Origin: an uncultured SAR86 cluster bacterium
Lineage (GTDB): Bacteria; Pseudomonadota; Gammaproteobacteria; Magnimaribacterales; Magnimaribacteraceae
Assembly (NCBI GenBank): GCA_937773605.1
Contig: CALJVP010000009.1
Span: forward strand, 31,651 to 95,650
Direction: 5' to 3'
Length of the DNA: 64,000 bases
A program made the position numbers and the translations under genes. Shown here piece after piece: positions 11,944 to 21,978 of this stretch. The stretch's first letter is position 1. Each line of letters starts with the position of its first letter. The notes under the pieces are model-generated. The model searched no databases. It worked only from the letters and a program-made list of their open reading frames with translations, and had not been told where the DNA came from.

Positions 11944-11998
11944 GCATTAAGGTATAGAACAACTGATTTGTAATCAGCAGGTCAGAAGGCCAGCTTCA
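11944..11998 (+). pseudogene. decayed tRNA-Thr(TGT) copy
   Basis: GGTATAGAACAACTGATTTGTAATCAGCAGGTCAGAAGGCCAGCTTCA; 21-nt exact match to the anticodon arm of the intact tRNA-Thr (11764-11784 = 11963-11983) plus GCCAGCTTCA vs GCCAGCTCCA at the 3' end; T arm missing, 5' acceptor lost. Confidence 0.8.
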
Positions 11999-12017
11999 TT
12001 TTACTATCTAATTTTTT

Positions 12018-12185
12018 TTATTCCCTATCTAATCTTTGATAATCTTCGTCTTCTTCTTGCCTTTTGAGTTCTTCCAATTCATCAGATTCATCACGCTCTG
12101 TAGGATGAAAAATTTCTTCTTCATAATTTGGGTCTCTTGGCTTTTTAAGCCAATCTAATATCTTTTTTAGTAATTTCTTAATCAA
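12018..12185 (-). CDS. small hypothetical protein (55 aa, TTG start), basic amphipathic N-terminus, acidic C-terminus
   Basis: Minus TTG...: MIKKLLKKILDWLKKPRDPNYEEEIFHPTERDESDELEELKRQEEDEDYQRLDRE*; AGGAGG lies upstream but not at ideal spacing; no ATG. Confidence 0.4.
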   Translation of the reverse strand: MIKKLLKKILDWLKKPRDPNYEEEIFHPTERDESDELEELKRQEEDEDYQRLDRE

Positions 12186-12281
12186 TTCTAGTGCTAACTT
12201 CCCTGATGCCCTCCTAATTATTATTTAACACAGATTTAGTATATCAGAACAAAATATTGTATGAATTTTAAACAGTTACAG

Positions 12282-12623
12282 TTACAGAGGCGCTTGGCAA
12301 GTACTAGCAGAAGAGTCTGGCCTATCGCATGGAAATGACTTCCTCAAGAGCTCCTCATTATTTAAATTATTTAAATGATGCTCGGCACTTAACATGTCAC
12401 TGAATCTAGTACTACAATCTAACATTCTGTTATTCCTTTCTTCCAGAATCAGCCTATAAACTCTTATTTTATTTTCTCTGATTAATTTGTTAAAAAGTTG
12501 ATCGCTTTCTGGAAAGCATAAAGTGTAATCATCAAGATTCTTACCTACAGAAAATTCTGAAGAAATTGGGATATTCGAACAAGCTACGAAAGAAAGGAAC
12601 AGAAAAACAGAGAAAAATTTCAC
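12282..12623 (-). CDS. hypothetical lipoprotein
   Basis: 113 aa; signal MKFFSVFLFLSFVACS with lipobox-like FVAC. Confidence 0.6.
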   Translation of the reverse strand: MKFFSVFLFLSFVACSNIPISSEFSVGKNLDDYTLCFPESDQLFNKLIRENKIRVYRLILEERNNRMLDCSTRFSDMLSAEHHLNNLNNEELLRKSFPCDRPDSSASTCQAPL

Positions 12624-12973
12624 TAGACTGCTTTCATAAACCTGGCATTAAGATGAAGGTAGGAATTTTCATTAGGATGTTTTGACCATATTTCTTTCCA
12701 TTCTGGATTTTCTAGAAAAGCTGCAAATTCTGCATCTCGAACCTCTTTGCTTGGCCACCTGATTATCCAACATACATTTGGTTGGCCATTAGGAGAAACG
12801 ATAGGGGAAGAGCCTTCAACTTCTGATTCCAGTCCTTCGTCGAGCCAAAAATCTATGACATCTAAATTCTCTTTTAACCACGGGCCTGCTAAATTTTTTG
12901 CCCACTCCTTGTAAGCATCAAACCACTCCGGATCAATCGTATAATCTCGTATTTCGACAATTGCATTTGACAT
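12623..12973 (-). CDS. NIPSNAP-like / hypothetical protein
   Basis: 116 aa; VEIRDYTIDPEWFDAYKEWAKNLAGPWLKEN...VCWIIRWPSKEVRDAEFAAFLENPEWKEIW, NIPSNAP-style alpha/beta barrel pattern. Confidence 0.6.
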   Translation of the reverse strand: MSNAIVEIRDYTIDPEWFDAYKEWAKNLAGPWLKENLDVIDFWLDEGLESEVEGSSPIVSPNGQPNVCWIIRWPSKEVRDAEFAAFLENPEWKEIWSKHPNENSYLHLNARFMKAV

Positions 12974-12987
12974 ATTCTTTCCTTTTT

Positions 12988-13602
12988 TTAATTATCTGAG
13001 CTAGGTCTTGAAGAAACTTCTTGGTGCCACCTATGCAAGCTTTTTAATTCATCATCCGGTTTTAAATCTACCATTCTTGATGCAAAATCAACAGCAGATA
13101 ATAGAGTTATATCAGCGATCGTGTACCTATCTCCAGCCACAAATCTTGAAGAAGAAAACTCCCTATCTAATCGCTTATAAAAGGAATTTACATTTTTATC
13201 ACTTGCTAATTTAGCGGCTGGTATTTGTTCAAAAATACCCATACTGCCAACGATGGGTCCATTGACCCATGATGTTCCTATCTGTGTCCAAAGTTCTAAT
13301 TCAATGTGTCTGTTTCTACTTTCTATAAAAGCAAGTTCAAAGGGATCTTTTCCAAAAAGATTAGGTTCTGGTTCTACACTTTCCAAATAACGACAGATTG
13401 CCACAGATTCAGATATGCATCTTCCATCATCTAATTCAAGGACAGGGATCTTTCCGCTGGGATTCTTTTTAAGGAACTCTTCTGACTTGTGCTCCCTTTT
13501 AGACATATCGCAATTAACTAGCTCAAGATCAATTCCTTTTTCTGCTGCGAAAATTTTTACGCGCCTTGGGTTAGGCGCACTCGGAAAGTCATATAATTTC
13601 AT
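12988..13602 (-). CDS. glutathione S-transferase family protein
   Basis: MKLYDFPSAPNPRRVKIFAAEKGIDLELV...NPSGKIPVLELDDGRCISESVAICRYLE thioredoxin-like GST N-domain. Confidence 0.92.
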   Translation of the reverse strand: MKLYDFPSAPNPRRVKIFAAEKGIDLELVNCDMSKREHKSEEFLKKNPSGKIPVLELDDGRCISESVAICRYLESVEPEPNLFGKDPFELAFIESRNRHIELELWTQIGTSWVNGPIVGSMGIFEQIPAAKLASDKNVNSFYKRLDREFSSSRFVAGDRYTIADITLLSAVDFASRMVDLKPDDELKSLHRWHQEVSSRPSSDN

Positions 13603-13605
13603 TTT

Positions 13606-15150
13606 TTAAGAAATCGCTGGTGCGTCTGTTCCCAAAAACTCGTCCCTGAGAGTTCTCTTTAAAACTTTACCTGTTGCATTTCTTGGTAAAGCTTCTATAA
13701 ATTCAACTGATTGAGGGACCTTAAATTTCGCCAAGTTCTCCAGACAATGTGAAATGACATCTTTTTCTTCCAATGCTTGCCCTCCTTTTAAAACTAGAAT
13801 GGCTTTTCCTGTCTCTCCCCATCTTTCATCGGGTACTCCAATAATGGCTGCCTCTGCTATTTGGGGAAGCTGGTACAGAACGTTCTCTACTTCTGCAGGG
13901 TAGACATTCTCACCTCCAGAAATATACATATCCTTCCAGCGATCAACTATATAAACAAAGCCTTCGTCATCAAATCTTGCAGCATCTCCAGTTTTAAGCC
14001 AGTCACCTTCAAATGAATCTCTGGTTGCTTCTGGTTTGTTCCAGTAACCCGGGGTTATATTAGGACCTCTAATATATAGTTCTCCAACCTCCCCCCAAGG
14101 CAACTCTTTACCATCATCATCAACGACTTTAACTTCTGTATGGAGTAATGGTTTACCTGCTGCCCCTAATTTTCTTTCAGCATCTGCTGCATCAAGCCCT
14201 ATACCTCCGGGACTGGTTTCAGTCATGCCCCAGCCTTGGGTCATAGAGACACCTCGATCTGACCATGCTCTCAAAATTGCTTCGGCACATGGAGCCCCTC
14301 CAATACCTGCAACTTTTAATCCGGATAAATCAGTTTTATCGAAGTCCGGATGATTCATCATGAATTGATATGGCGCTGGAACGGCAAAAAAGTGGGTTAC
14401 TCCGTACTCGCTGTTTCCGATGATTGATAAAGCTAATCCCGGTTCAAACTCTTTAATGAGAATTATTTCACCTCCGGCATGAAGTACAGGATTGGCATAA
14501 CAGTTCATTCCTCCAGTATGAAATAGTGGAAGAACAACCAGCTGAACGCTTTCTGAAGTGACAAAAACTGGAGAAGCCAAATTAATGCAATTATAAAGTT
14601 GCATTTGATGATTGATCATTGCTCCTTTGGGATGGCCTGTCGTTCCTGAAGTATACATAATCATGATCAAGTCTTCCTGAAAGGATTCAACAACCTCATG
14701 TGATCCATCAGAGCCATTAAGGGCTTCTTCATACTCACTATGTAAATCGTCACTATCGATCTGCAAGGACGAACTAATAGAGCAATCTTTCTGTAATTCT
14801 ATTGAAATATCTAAAAACATAGCGTCATAAATCAAGGCGCTAGGAGTGCTGTCTTTTAATATGTATTCCAGTTCAGGTTTTGTTAGACGCCAATTAAGGG
14901 GCAATTCAATGGCACCAATTTTTGCACAAGCGAATTCAAGCTCAAAAAACTCTGCACAATTTTGAGAAAGTATAGCCACCCTATCACCTTTTTTAATACC
15001 TTGACTTTGCATCCATCCGGCAAGCTTATTTGCTCTATTGTTTAATTCAGAATAGGTTAATTCTTTGTTGGAACTTAAATCTCTAATTGCGACTTTATTG
15101 GGTCTTACGTTCGCATGATAAGCGGACCAATCGTAATGTTTAACTGTCAT
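13606..15150 (-). CDS. AMP-binding acyl-CoA synthetase/ligase
   Basis: IMYTSGTTGHPKGAMINH, GWGMTETSP, YWNKPEATRDSFEGDWLKTGD, ATGKVLKRTLR adenylate-forming motifs. Confidence 0.93.
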   Translation of the reverse strand: MTVKHYDWSAYHANVRPNKVAIRDLSSNKELTYSELNNRANKLAGWMQSQGIKKGDRVAILSQNCAEFFELEFACAKIGAIELPLNWRLTKPELEYILKDSTPSALIYDAMFLDISIELQKDCSISSSLQIDSDDLHSEYEEALNGSDGSHEVVESFQEDLIMIMYTSGTTGHPKGAMINHQMQLYNCINLASPVFVTSESVQLVVLPLFHTGGMNCYANPVLHAGGEIILIKEFEPGLALSIIGNSEYGVTHFFAVPAPYQFMMNHPDFDKTDLSGLKVAGIGGAPCAEAILRAWSDRGVSMTQGWGMTETSPGGIGLDAADAERKLGAAGKPLLHTEVKVVDDDGKELPWGEVGELYIRGPNITPGYWNKPEATRDSFEGDWLKTGDAARFDDEGFVYIVDRWKDMYISGGENVYPAEVENVLYQLPQIAEAAIIGVPDERWGETGKAILVLKGGQALEEKDVISHCLENLAKFKVPQSVEFIEALPRNATGKVLKRTLRDEFLGTDAPAIS

Positions 15151-15226
15151 TTAATTTTCCTTTTTTTATTTTTTTATTTTTAGAGAATGTTATTTTTTTG
15201 AACTTAGCATATTGAATTTTCTTGTA

Positions 15227-15382
15227 TTAGAAAAAGACGACCATTACTACATAAAATACTATCACCGCTCCCCAAATATTAATTAAAAAGCCAATTCTTT
15301 TACCTACTTGCTCGCCACGCGAGAACTGCCACAAGAAAAAAAGTGCGCTTATAAAGAATAAAGAAACAATTACGCCTATCAT
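15227..15382 (-). CDS. small membrane protein (51 aa)
   Basis: Minus ATG at 15382: MIGVIVSLFFISALFFLWQFSRGEQVGKRIGFLINIWGAVIVFYVVMVVFF*; two hydrophobic segments separated by a basic loop; below the ORF-track size cutoff. Confidence 0.6.
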   Translation of the reverse strand: MIGVIVSLFFISALFFLWQFSRGEQVGKRIGFLINIWGAVIVFYVVMVVFF

Positions 15383-15534
15383 TTGGACATTTAATTTTTA
15401 GGTTAAAAATACAAACTTAACTTTACTTTTTTAGTAAGAAGCAATCAAGCAAGAGTTCTAGGAGGGGCAAGAAAATACTATAAAGAATAAATCATTAATA
15501 CTTATAAGTAGGAACTAACTATATCATGAGCTGA

Positions 15535-17514
15535 ATGAAGCAAAGACGAGGCCATAAAAGTAAAAGAGTTCGTAAAAAAAATCAGAACGAGCTTATTGGG
15601 TATTTTCAAAAACCAAAAGGGAGTCACGCGCACTGTGTTGTTGATCGGGCTTCAGAAGAAAAATTCAAAATTGGAAAATCAGAGCTTCGAAAAGCTTTTC
15701 CTGGAGACTTAGTCCGATACCACCTAACTCCTAAAGGATGGGCTTCCATAGATAGTGTTTTAAAGAGCAATACAGATAACTTTATTGGCAAAATTACTAG
15801 AAATGGAAAGATCACATTCTCATCTCCAGTTGGCCTTGAAGATATTGTCAGAATAAAGATAACAGGCGATATTCCAAAAAAAATAAGTACTGAAACGTTA
15901 GTAGAAATAATATTAACAAAACAGCCAGCTGCAAGACAAATGGGTGAAGGTTTTATTAAACGAACCATCTCAGAAGATAATATTCTTGAAATAGCTTCCG
16001 CTTTATCTGTTTCTAAACACGACCTACGAACAGAATGGAATAAGTCGATTATTCAAGAATCACAAAGACTCGCCAAAACTGTTATTGCAACTGAAGTAAA
16101 TTACGTGGATCTTAGAAATAAATCATTCATAACAATAGATGGCAAGACAGCAAAAGATTTCGATGATGCAGTCTTTTCAGAAAAAAATAAATCTGGAGAT
16201 CTTGTTCTATACGTTGCTATTGCTGACGTGGGAAAATTTGTTACCCCTGGTTCGGCAATGGATAAGGAAGCTGCGGAAAGAGGGACATCAGTTTATTTCA
16301 CTCAAAAAGTTATACCCATGTTACCCGAGATAATTAGTAATGATCTTTGTTCATTAAGACCGAAAGAGGACAGATACTGCTTGGTCTGCAAAACCAGTCT
16401 ATCTCAAGCTGGAGAATCCAAAGAAGTAGAATTTTTTCAAGCTATTATCAATTCAAAATCTCGTTTAACTTACGAGAAAGTTGCCGAGCAAATGAAGATA
16501 AATAAATTTTCTGACCCTTACGCGCAATCTTTAAAAAATTTAGTGGATATATATAAGATTCTAAAGAAAGCAAAGAAAAACAGAGGCGCTTTGGAATTAG
16601 ATATTCCCTTCTATGTTCCTCAATTGAAGGGAAATAAGATAGAAAAATTTATCAACACTTCTAGAAATGAAGCCCATTTATTAATAGAAGAATGTATGCT
16701 CCTAGCCAATATCTGTGCAGCAAAGATTCTGATGAAAGCAAAAATTCCTTCCATTTATAGAATCCATCCAAAACCCGATCCACTAAAGATAAAGAACCTC
16801 GAAGGCTTTGCAAGAAGCAGAAAAATTAATGTTACTTTGGGTGATGATGGAAAAGTTAAGGAACTATCAAATCTTGTTGATATTACAAAGGACAGAAAAG
16901 ACAAGGAAACCATACATATGCAAATTCTTCAGTCCTTAAGTCTTGCTGTTTATGAAACAGAAGTTTCGGAGCACTTTGCTCTGGGCTATCCCGCTTACAC
17001 CCATTTTACTTCCCCTATAAGAAGGTACCCCGATTTGATGGTCCATAGGGCATTAAAGTCGCTCATACAAACAAGCCCAAATGGAAATATTTCTCTTGAT
17101 AAGATCAGACCTCAACGCATTAATAAAGACCTCTACCCATACAATAATGACTTGGTAGAAGAAATTGCGTCTCTATCATCCACCAAAGAAAGAGAAGCAG
17201 AAAAGGCAGAGAGAGAAGCCATCAACTACCTCAAATGTGCCTACGCTAAAGACAACATCGGAAAAGAATTCAATGGTGTTATCTCTGGAGTCACAAATTT
17301 TGGGCTGTTTATTCACTTAGATTCCATTCATATAGAGGGTCTGTGTCATATTAAATATTTACCAAGAAGAGAGTATTATGAATTTGACGAGAATTCTAAA
17401 ATGCTAAAGAGCACTAGTTCGAACCATTGCTATTCTCTCGGGGACAGCCTTTTAGTAAAAATTAAGGACGCAGACTTAACCACACAAAGAATTGATATAG
17501 AGATTGTGAAATGA
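15535..17514 (+). CDS. rnr: ribonuclease R
   Basis: 659 aa; RNB domain ITIDGKTAKDFDDAVFSE, HFTSPIRRYPDLMVHRAL, C-terminal S1 domain. Confidence 0.95.
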   Translation: MKQRRGHKSKRVRKKNQNELIGYFQKPKGSHAHCVVDRASEEKFKIGKSELRKAFPGDLVRYHLTPKGWASIDSVLKSNTDNFIGKITRNGKITFSSPVGLEDIVRIKITGDIPKKISTETLVEIILTKQPAARQMGEGFIKRTISEDNILEIASALSVSKHDLRTEWNKSIIQESQRLAKTVIATEVNYVDLRNKSFITIDGKTAKDFDDAVFSEKNKSGDLVLYVAIADVGKFVTPGSAMDKEAAERGTSVYFTQKVIPMLPEIISNDLCSLRPKEDRYCLVCKTSLSQAGESKEVEFFQAIINSKSRLTYEKVAEQMKINKFSDPYAQSLKNLVDIYKILKKAKKNRGALELDIPFYVPQLKGNKIEKFINTSRNEAHLLIEECMLLANICAAKILMKAKIPSIYRIHPKPDPLKIKNLEGFARSRKINVTLGDDGKVKELSNLVDITKDRKDKETIHMQILQSLSLAVYETEVSEHFALGYPAYTHFTSPIRRYPDLMVHRALKSLIQTSPNGNISLDKIRPQRINKDLYPYNNDLVEEIASLSSTKEREAEKAEREAINYLKCAYAKDNIGKEFNGVISGVTNFGLFIHLDSIHIEGLCHIKYLPRREYYEFDENSKMLKSTSSNHCYSLGDSLLVKIKDADLTTQRIDIEIVK

Positions 17515-18266
17515 AGCCAAGCAATGATCAAGAACTTGTCTGCGGAATAAACGCTGTAAAAGAAATCATTTCCATAAGACCCAGAAGTGTTCTGAAACTC
17601 TTATTGCAAAATGAAAAGCAGAACTCTAGGATCGAGTCCTTATCAAGCTTAGCTAAAAAGAATCACATAGAAATAATTCTAGAAGAAGATAACTTCTTCG
17701 AACGCAATTTCATTGAACAAAACCACCAAGGAGTTGCTATTCTTTGCAATAAACGACTTGAAGAAAATGAAACTTTCCTTGAAAAACTACTTGAAAAAGA
17801 AAATTTACTCATCCTTATTTTAGATCATCTGACCGACCCTCATAACGTTGGGGCTTGCCTAAGGAGTGCAGCTGCAGCCGGAGCAGACGCAGTAATAGTT
17901 CCAAAAAATAGATCTTGTCACTTAACCCCAACAGTAAGGAAAATCTCATCTGGTGGTTCGGAACTAATGCCATTTATCGTTGTCACTAACTTAAACAGAA
18001 CTATTGAAAGGCTCTCAGATTCAGGAGTTAAGGTTATAGGTGCCGATGCTGATAAGGGAAAAAATCATACTGAGATAGACATGAAAGGAAGTGCAGCATT
18101 TATTATAGGCTCCGAAGATAAAGGCTTAAAGCGCTTAACTGCAGAAAAATGTGATACCTTGGCAGCAATCGATATGCCTGGAGGAATTGAAAGCCTGAAT
18201 GCTTCAGTAACTGCAGGAATAATCCTCTTTGAATACGTCAGACAAAATAACCATCCAAAAACTTAA
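17511..18266 (+). CDS. rlmB: 23S rRNA (guanosine-2'-O-)-methyltransferase RlmB (SpoU family)
   Basis: LILDHLTDPHNVGACLRSAAAAGADAVIVPKNRS, IGSEDKGL, IDMPGGIESLNASVTAGIILFE; 4-nt overlap with rnr. Confidence 0.95.
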   Translation: MKPSNDQELVCGINAVKEIISIRPRSVLKLLLQNEKQNSRIESLSSLAKKNHIEIILEEDNFFERNFIEQNHQGVAILCNKRLEENETFLEKLLEKENLLILILDHLTDPHNVGACLRSAAAAGADAVIVPKNRSCHLTPTVRKISSGGSELMPFIVVTNLNRTIERLSDSGVKVIGADADKGKNHTEIDMKGSAAFIIGSEDKGLKRLTAEKCDTLAAIDMPGGIESLNASVTAGIILFEYVRQNNHPKT

Positions 18267-18287
18267 TTATTTATATAAAATACGGCG

Positions 18288-19208
18288 ATGCTTGCTCAAA
18301 GGACATTATCCAACTCAATTAAAGCCTTCGGCATAGGACTCCATAGCGGCAACCCAATAACATTAACTCTGAAACCTGCGGAACCTGATACTGGTATAAT
18401 TTTCAGGAGAGTTGATTTAGACCCTGTCGTAGAAATCAAAGCCAGAGCAGAAAATGTTGGCGATACCACCCTATCTACCTCGTTGACTTGGGAGGATGTA
18501 AAAGTATCTACAGTGGAACACTTGCTTTCAGCCATGGCAGGATTGGGCATTGACAACGCTTATGTTGAAGTCAATGGCCCTGAAATACCTATCATGGATG
18601 GCAGCGCAGGTCCCTTTGTCTTCCTTATTCAATCGGCTGGACTTCACGAACAAGACGCACCCAAAAAATTTATCAGGATAAAGGAGACCGTAAGAGTTCC
18701 ATACGGTGATGCCTGGGCTCAAGTATCTCCTTTTCATGGTTTTAAAGTTGCCTTCACCATGATCTATGATCATCCAGTACATAAGCAACATGCGACGACT
18801 GCCTCTATTAACTTCAACAGCACTTCTTTTGTTAAAGAAGTAAGCAGAGCCAGGACATTTGGTTTTATGAGTGAATTAGAAACGCTCAAAGAAAATAACT
18901 TAGCACTCGGAGCGAGTGAAAAGAATGCAATAGCGATTGGCGATGAAGAAATACTTAATGACGACGGGTTAAGGCTTGAGAATGAGATGATAAAACATAA
19001 AATTCTAGATTCTATTGGTGACCTGTACCTTCTTGGACACAATCTTGTAGGCTCATTTGAAGGATATAAATCAGGTCATACAGTTAATAATGGCTTATTA
19101 AGAGAATTAATTGCAAGACCTGAAACCTGGGAAGTTGTAACTTATGATGATCCCAATACATCACCTATCAATTACTTAGATCCAATTATTGATCCAAGCT
19201 CTGGATAG
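18288..19208 (+). CDS. lpxC: UDP-3-O-acyl-N-acetylglucosamine deacetylase
   Basis: [67 protein letters not shown]. Confidence 0.97.
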   Translation: MLAQRTLSNSIKAFGIGLHSGNPITLTLKPAEPDTGIIFRRVDLDPVVEIKARAENVGDTTLSTSLTWEDVKVSTVEHLLSAMAGLGIDNAYVEVNGPEIPIMDGSAGPFVFLIQSAGLHEQDAPKKFIRIKETVRVPYGDAWAQVSPFHGFKVAFTMIYDHPVHKQHATTASINFNSTSFVKEVSRARTFGFMSELETLKENNLALGASEKNAIAIGDEEILNDDGLRLENEMIKHKILDSIGDLYLLGHNLVGSFEGYKSGHTVNNGLLRELIARPETWEVVTYDDPNTSPINYLDPIIDPSSG

Positions 19209-19273
19209 TTTTTAACTATATTCAGATACTTCCTCACGCAAATTGATAGAATTTGTTCCGTAATAGAAATTTT

Positions 19274-21976
19274 ATGGCGATATTAGAAAAAATATTTGGC
19301 TCTCGTAGTCAAAAAGTAATAAAAAAGATTAAACCATTAATTAAAAAAATTAATGCGCTTGAAGATGCCTATGGCAATTTAAGTGATTCGGAACTCCTAA
19401 ATCATAGAGAAATTTTTATAGGACGTTTCAAAGAAGGAGAAAGCTTAGATGATCTTCTGCCAGAAGCTTTTGCCACTGTCCGAGAGGTAAGTAAAAGACA
19501 GTTAGGGTTGAGGCCATACGATTGTCAGATGATTGGGGGCGTGGCACTTCACAACTGTCAAATAGCTGAAATGGCTACTGGAGAAGGTAAAACTCTTGTG
19601 GCCACATTACCCATTTATCTTAACTCAATAACAAACAGAACTGTGGTTTTGGTTACCGTGAATGACTACTTGGCACAAAGAGATGCAAACTGGATGGGTC
19701 CACTTTATAAAAACTTAGGAATGTCAGTTTCCTCAGTTGTATCAGGACAGAGTCCTGAGGATAGGCAAAAGTCCTATTCATCAAATGTTATTTATGCAAC
19801 AAATAATGAACTGGGTTTTGACTACCTTAGAAATAACATGGTTCTTTCCAAAACAGAAAGAGTTATGGAAGACTGCTTCTATGCAATCGTAGATGAAGTT
19901 GATTCAATCTTAATCGACGAAGCAAGGACTCCTCTTGTTATTTCAGGTCCGGCTGAAGATACTTCTAGAACCTATCAACAAATTAGTCAATTTATACCTC
20001 AACTTAAACAACAAGCTGTTTTAGAAGAGGGAGAGGAAATTACTCCAGAACAAGTGGGTGACTTTTTAATTGATGAGAAATCAAAGCAAGTTGAATTAAC
20101 TGATAAAGGACATGACCGAGTAGAGAGCTTACTAAAACAAGCGGGTATGATAGAAAAAGATCAAAGTCTTTATTCTTCGAATAACCTTAAATTGCTCCAT
20201 TACATTCAATCGTCCTTAAGAGCACATTTTCTTTTTAAGAAGGATATAGATTACATGTTGCAAGAAAATCAGATTGTTTTAATAGATGAAAATACAGGCA
20301 GAGCAATGCCCGGTCGTCGTCTTGCAGATGGTCTGCATCAAGCAATTGAGCAAAAAGAAGGCGTTCCTATACAAATGGAAAGTCAGACGTTAGCTTCTTG
20401 TACCTTCCAAAATTACTTTAGACAATTTGAGAAGTTATCAGGAATGACTGGGACTGCAGCAACCGAATCCCAGGAATTTGCAGAAATATATGGATTGAGT
20501 GTTCTTGAAGTTCCAACCAATAAACCAATGGTTAGAAAAGATAATAATGATTTGGTTTATTTAACTGAAGACGAAAAATACGAAGCTGTGGTGAAAGAAA
20601 TCGATCAGTACAGAAAGAAAGGCAATCCTGTTCTTGTTGGAACAGCCTCACTTGAAAGTTCAGAGATGGTTTCTAAACTGCTACAAAATAAAAAGATAGA
20701 GCATCAAGTTCTTAATGCTAAAAACCATGCAAGAGAAGCTGAAATAATTTCACAAGCTGGAAAACCAAACGTAGTTACCATTGCCACTAATATGGCCGGC
20801 AGAGGAACTGACATAGTTCTTGGTGGAAATTGGGAGGCTGAATTTGAAAATAACGGAAATCAAGATGAGTCAATTAAGAAAAAATTCCAGCAAGACTGGA
20901 AGAAGCTTAATGCTACGGTAATTGAAGCCGGTGGATTGCACGTTATTGGAACTGAGCGCAATGAATCAAGAAGAATGGATAATCAGCTTAGAGGTAGGTC
21001 AGGAAGACAAGGAGATCCAGGTTCCTCAAGGTTCTACATATCATTAGAAGACAGTTTAATGAGAATTTTTGCTTCGGATCAATTTAAAAATATCATGGAA
21101 CGAGTTGGAATGGATAAAGGAGAATCAATTGAGCATCGTATGCTGACTGGTGCAATTGAGAGAGCTCAAAAAAGGGTTGAAGGAAGAAATTTTGATATAA
21201 GAAAGATGCTTCTTGAATATGATGATATGGCTAATGAACAAAGGCAGATCATCTACTCTCAAAGAAATACAATTTTAGAAGCAGATGTCATTACGGATTT
21301 GCTTGATTCGATGAGAGAGAACGTTATTGAAACTGAAATCTTAAATTTTAAAGATGAAAATGCTCCTTTGAGTAATTGGAATCTTGATGGAATTGAAAAT
21401 TCTCTAGCCAATATTTTTGGCCATAATTTTTTAATAAGAGACTGGTTAAAGGAAGATAAAAATCTTGATGAAGAAGCTCTGATTAGCAGAATATTTAATC
21501 AATCCACAAGCCTCTACAAAGAAAAAGGAAATAGTATTGGTCCTGCAATGAGGGACTTTGAGAAGCAAATTTTACTCCAAATTATAGACAATTCTTGGAA
21601 AGATCACCTTGGTGCGGTTGATTCTTTAAGACAAGGAATAGGTCTTAGAAGCTACGGAAACAAGAACCCTAAATTAGAATTTAGAAGAGAATCCTTTGAG
21701 TTGTTTGAATCTTTACTACAAAAAATAAGGCACGAAGGGGTGAGATTCCTATCTAGAGTTGAGATAGAGAAAACCAGTCATGAAGACGTCACTCTCTCTA
21801 GAGATGAAAGAAAGGAAACATTGCATCATGAGACTGCTTCAGCTTTTGATAATACGCAACAAAATCCTGTCATTACCAATAACCAAGATACAGCTTCCAG
21901 CCAGACTTCAGGCAATAGAAGGCTCAGAAGAGCAGAAGCAAAAATGGCAAGAAAGAACTCTAAGAAGAAAAAGTAG
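19274..21976 (+). CDS. secA: preprotein translocase subunit SecA
   Basis: MAILEKIFGSRSQKVIKKI...; MATGEGKTLVATLP, VDEVDSILIDEARTPLVISGP, NMAGRGTDIVLGG; lacks the C-terminal Cys zinc motif; track ORF starts 7 codons upstream. Confidence 0.97.
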   Translation: MAILEKIFGSRSQKVIKKIKPLIKKINALEDAYGNLSDSELLNHREIFIGRFKEGESLDDLLPEAFATVREVSKRQLGLRPYDCQMIGGVALHNCQIAEMATGEGKTLVATLPIYLNSITNRTVVLVTVNDYLAQRDANWMGPLYKNLGMSVSSVVSGQSPEDRQKSYSSNVIYATNNELGFDYLRNNMVLSKTERVMEDCFYAIVDEVDSILIDEARTPLVISGPAEDTSRTYQQISQFIPQLKQQAVLEEGEEITPEQVGDFLIDEKSKQVELTDKGHDRVESLLKQAGMIEKDQSLYSSNNLKLLHYIQSSLRAHFLFKKDIDYMLQENQIVLIDENTGRAMPGRRLADGLHQAIEQKEGVPIQMESQTLASCTFQNYFRQFEKLSGMTGTAATESQEFAEIYGLSVLEVPTNKPMVRKDNNDLVYLTEDEKYEAVVKEIDQYRKKGNPVLVGTASLESSEMVSKLLQNKKIEHQVLNAKNHAREAEIISQAGKPNVVTIATNMAGRGTDIVLGGNWEAEFENNGNQDESIKKKFQQDWKKLNATVIEAGGLHVIGTERNESRRMDNQLRGRSGRQGDPGSSRFYISLEDSLMRIFASDQFKNIMERVGMDKGESIEHRMLTGAIERAQKRVEGRNFDIRKMLLEYDDMANEQRQIIYSQRNTILEADVITDLLDSMRENVIETEILNFKDENAPLSNWNLDGIENSLANIFGHNFLIRDWLKEDKNLDEEALISRIFNQSTSLYKEKGNSIGPAMRDFEKQILLQIIDNSWKDHLGAVDSLRQGIGLRSYGNKNPKLEFRRESFELFESLLQKIRHEGVRFLSRVEIEKTSHEDVTLSRDERKETLHHETASAFDNTQQNPVITNNQDTASSQTSGNRRLRRAEAKMARKNSKKKK

Positions 21977-21978
21977 CC

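Noticed and set aside
15151-15185. T-rich tract (ttttttatttttttattttt) as possible terminator
   Set aside because: No stable hairpin adjacent; on the minus strand it is the A-rich region just upstream of the acyl-CoA ligase SD.
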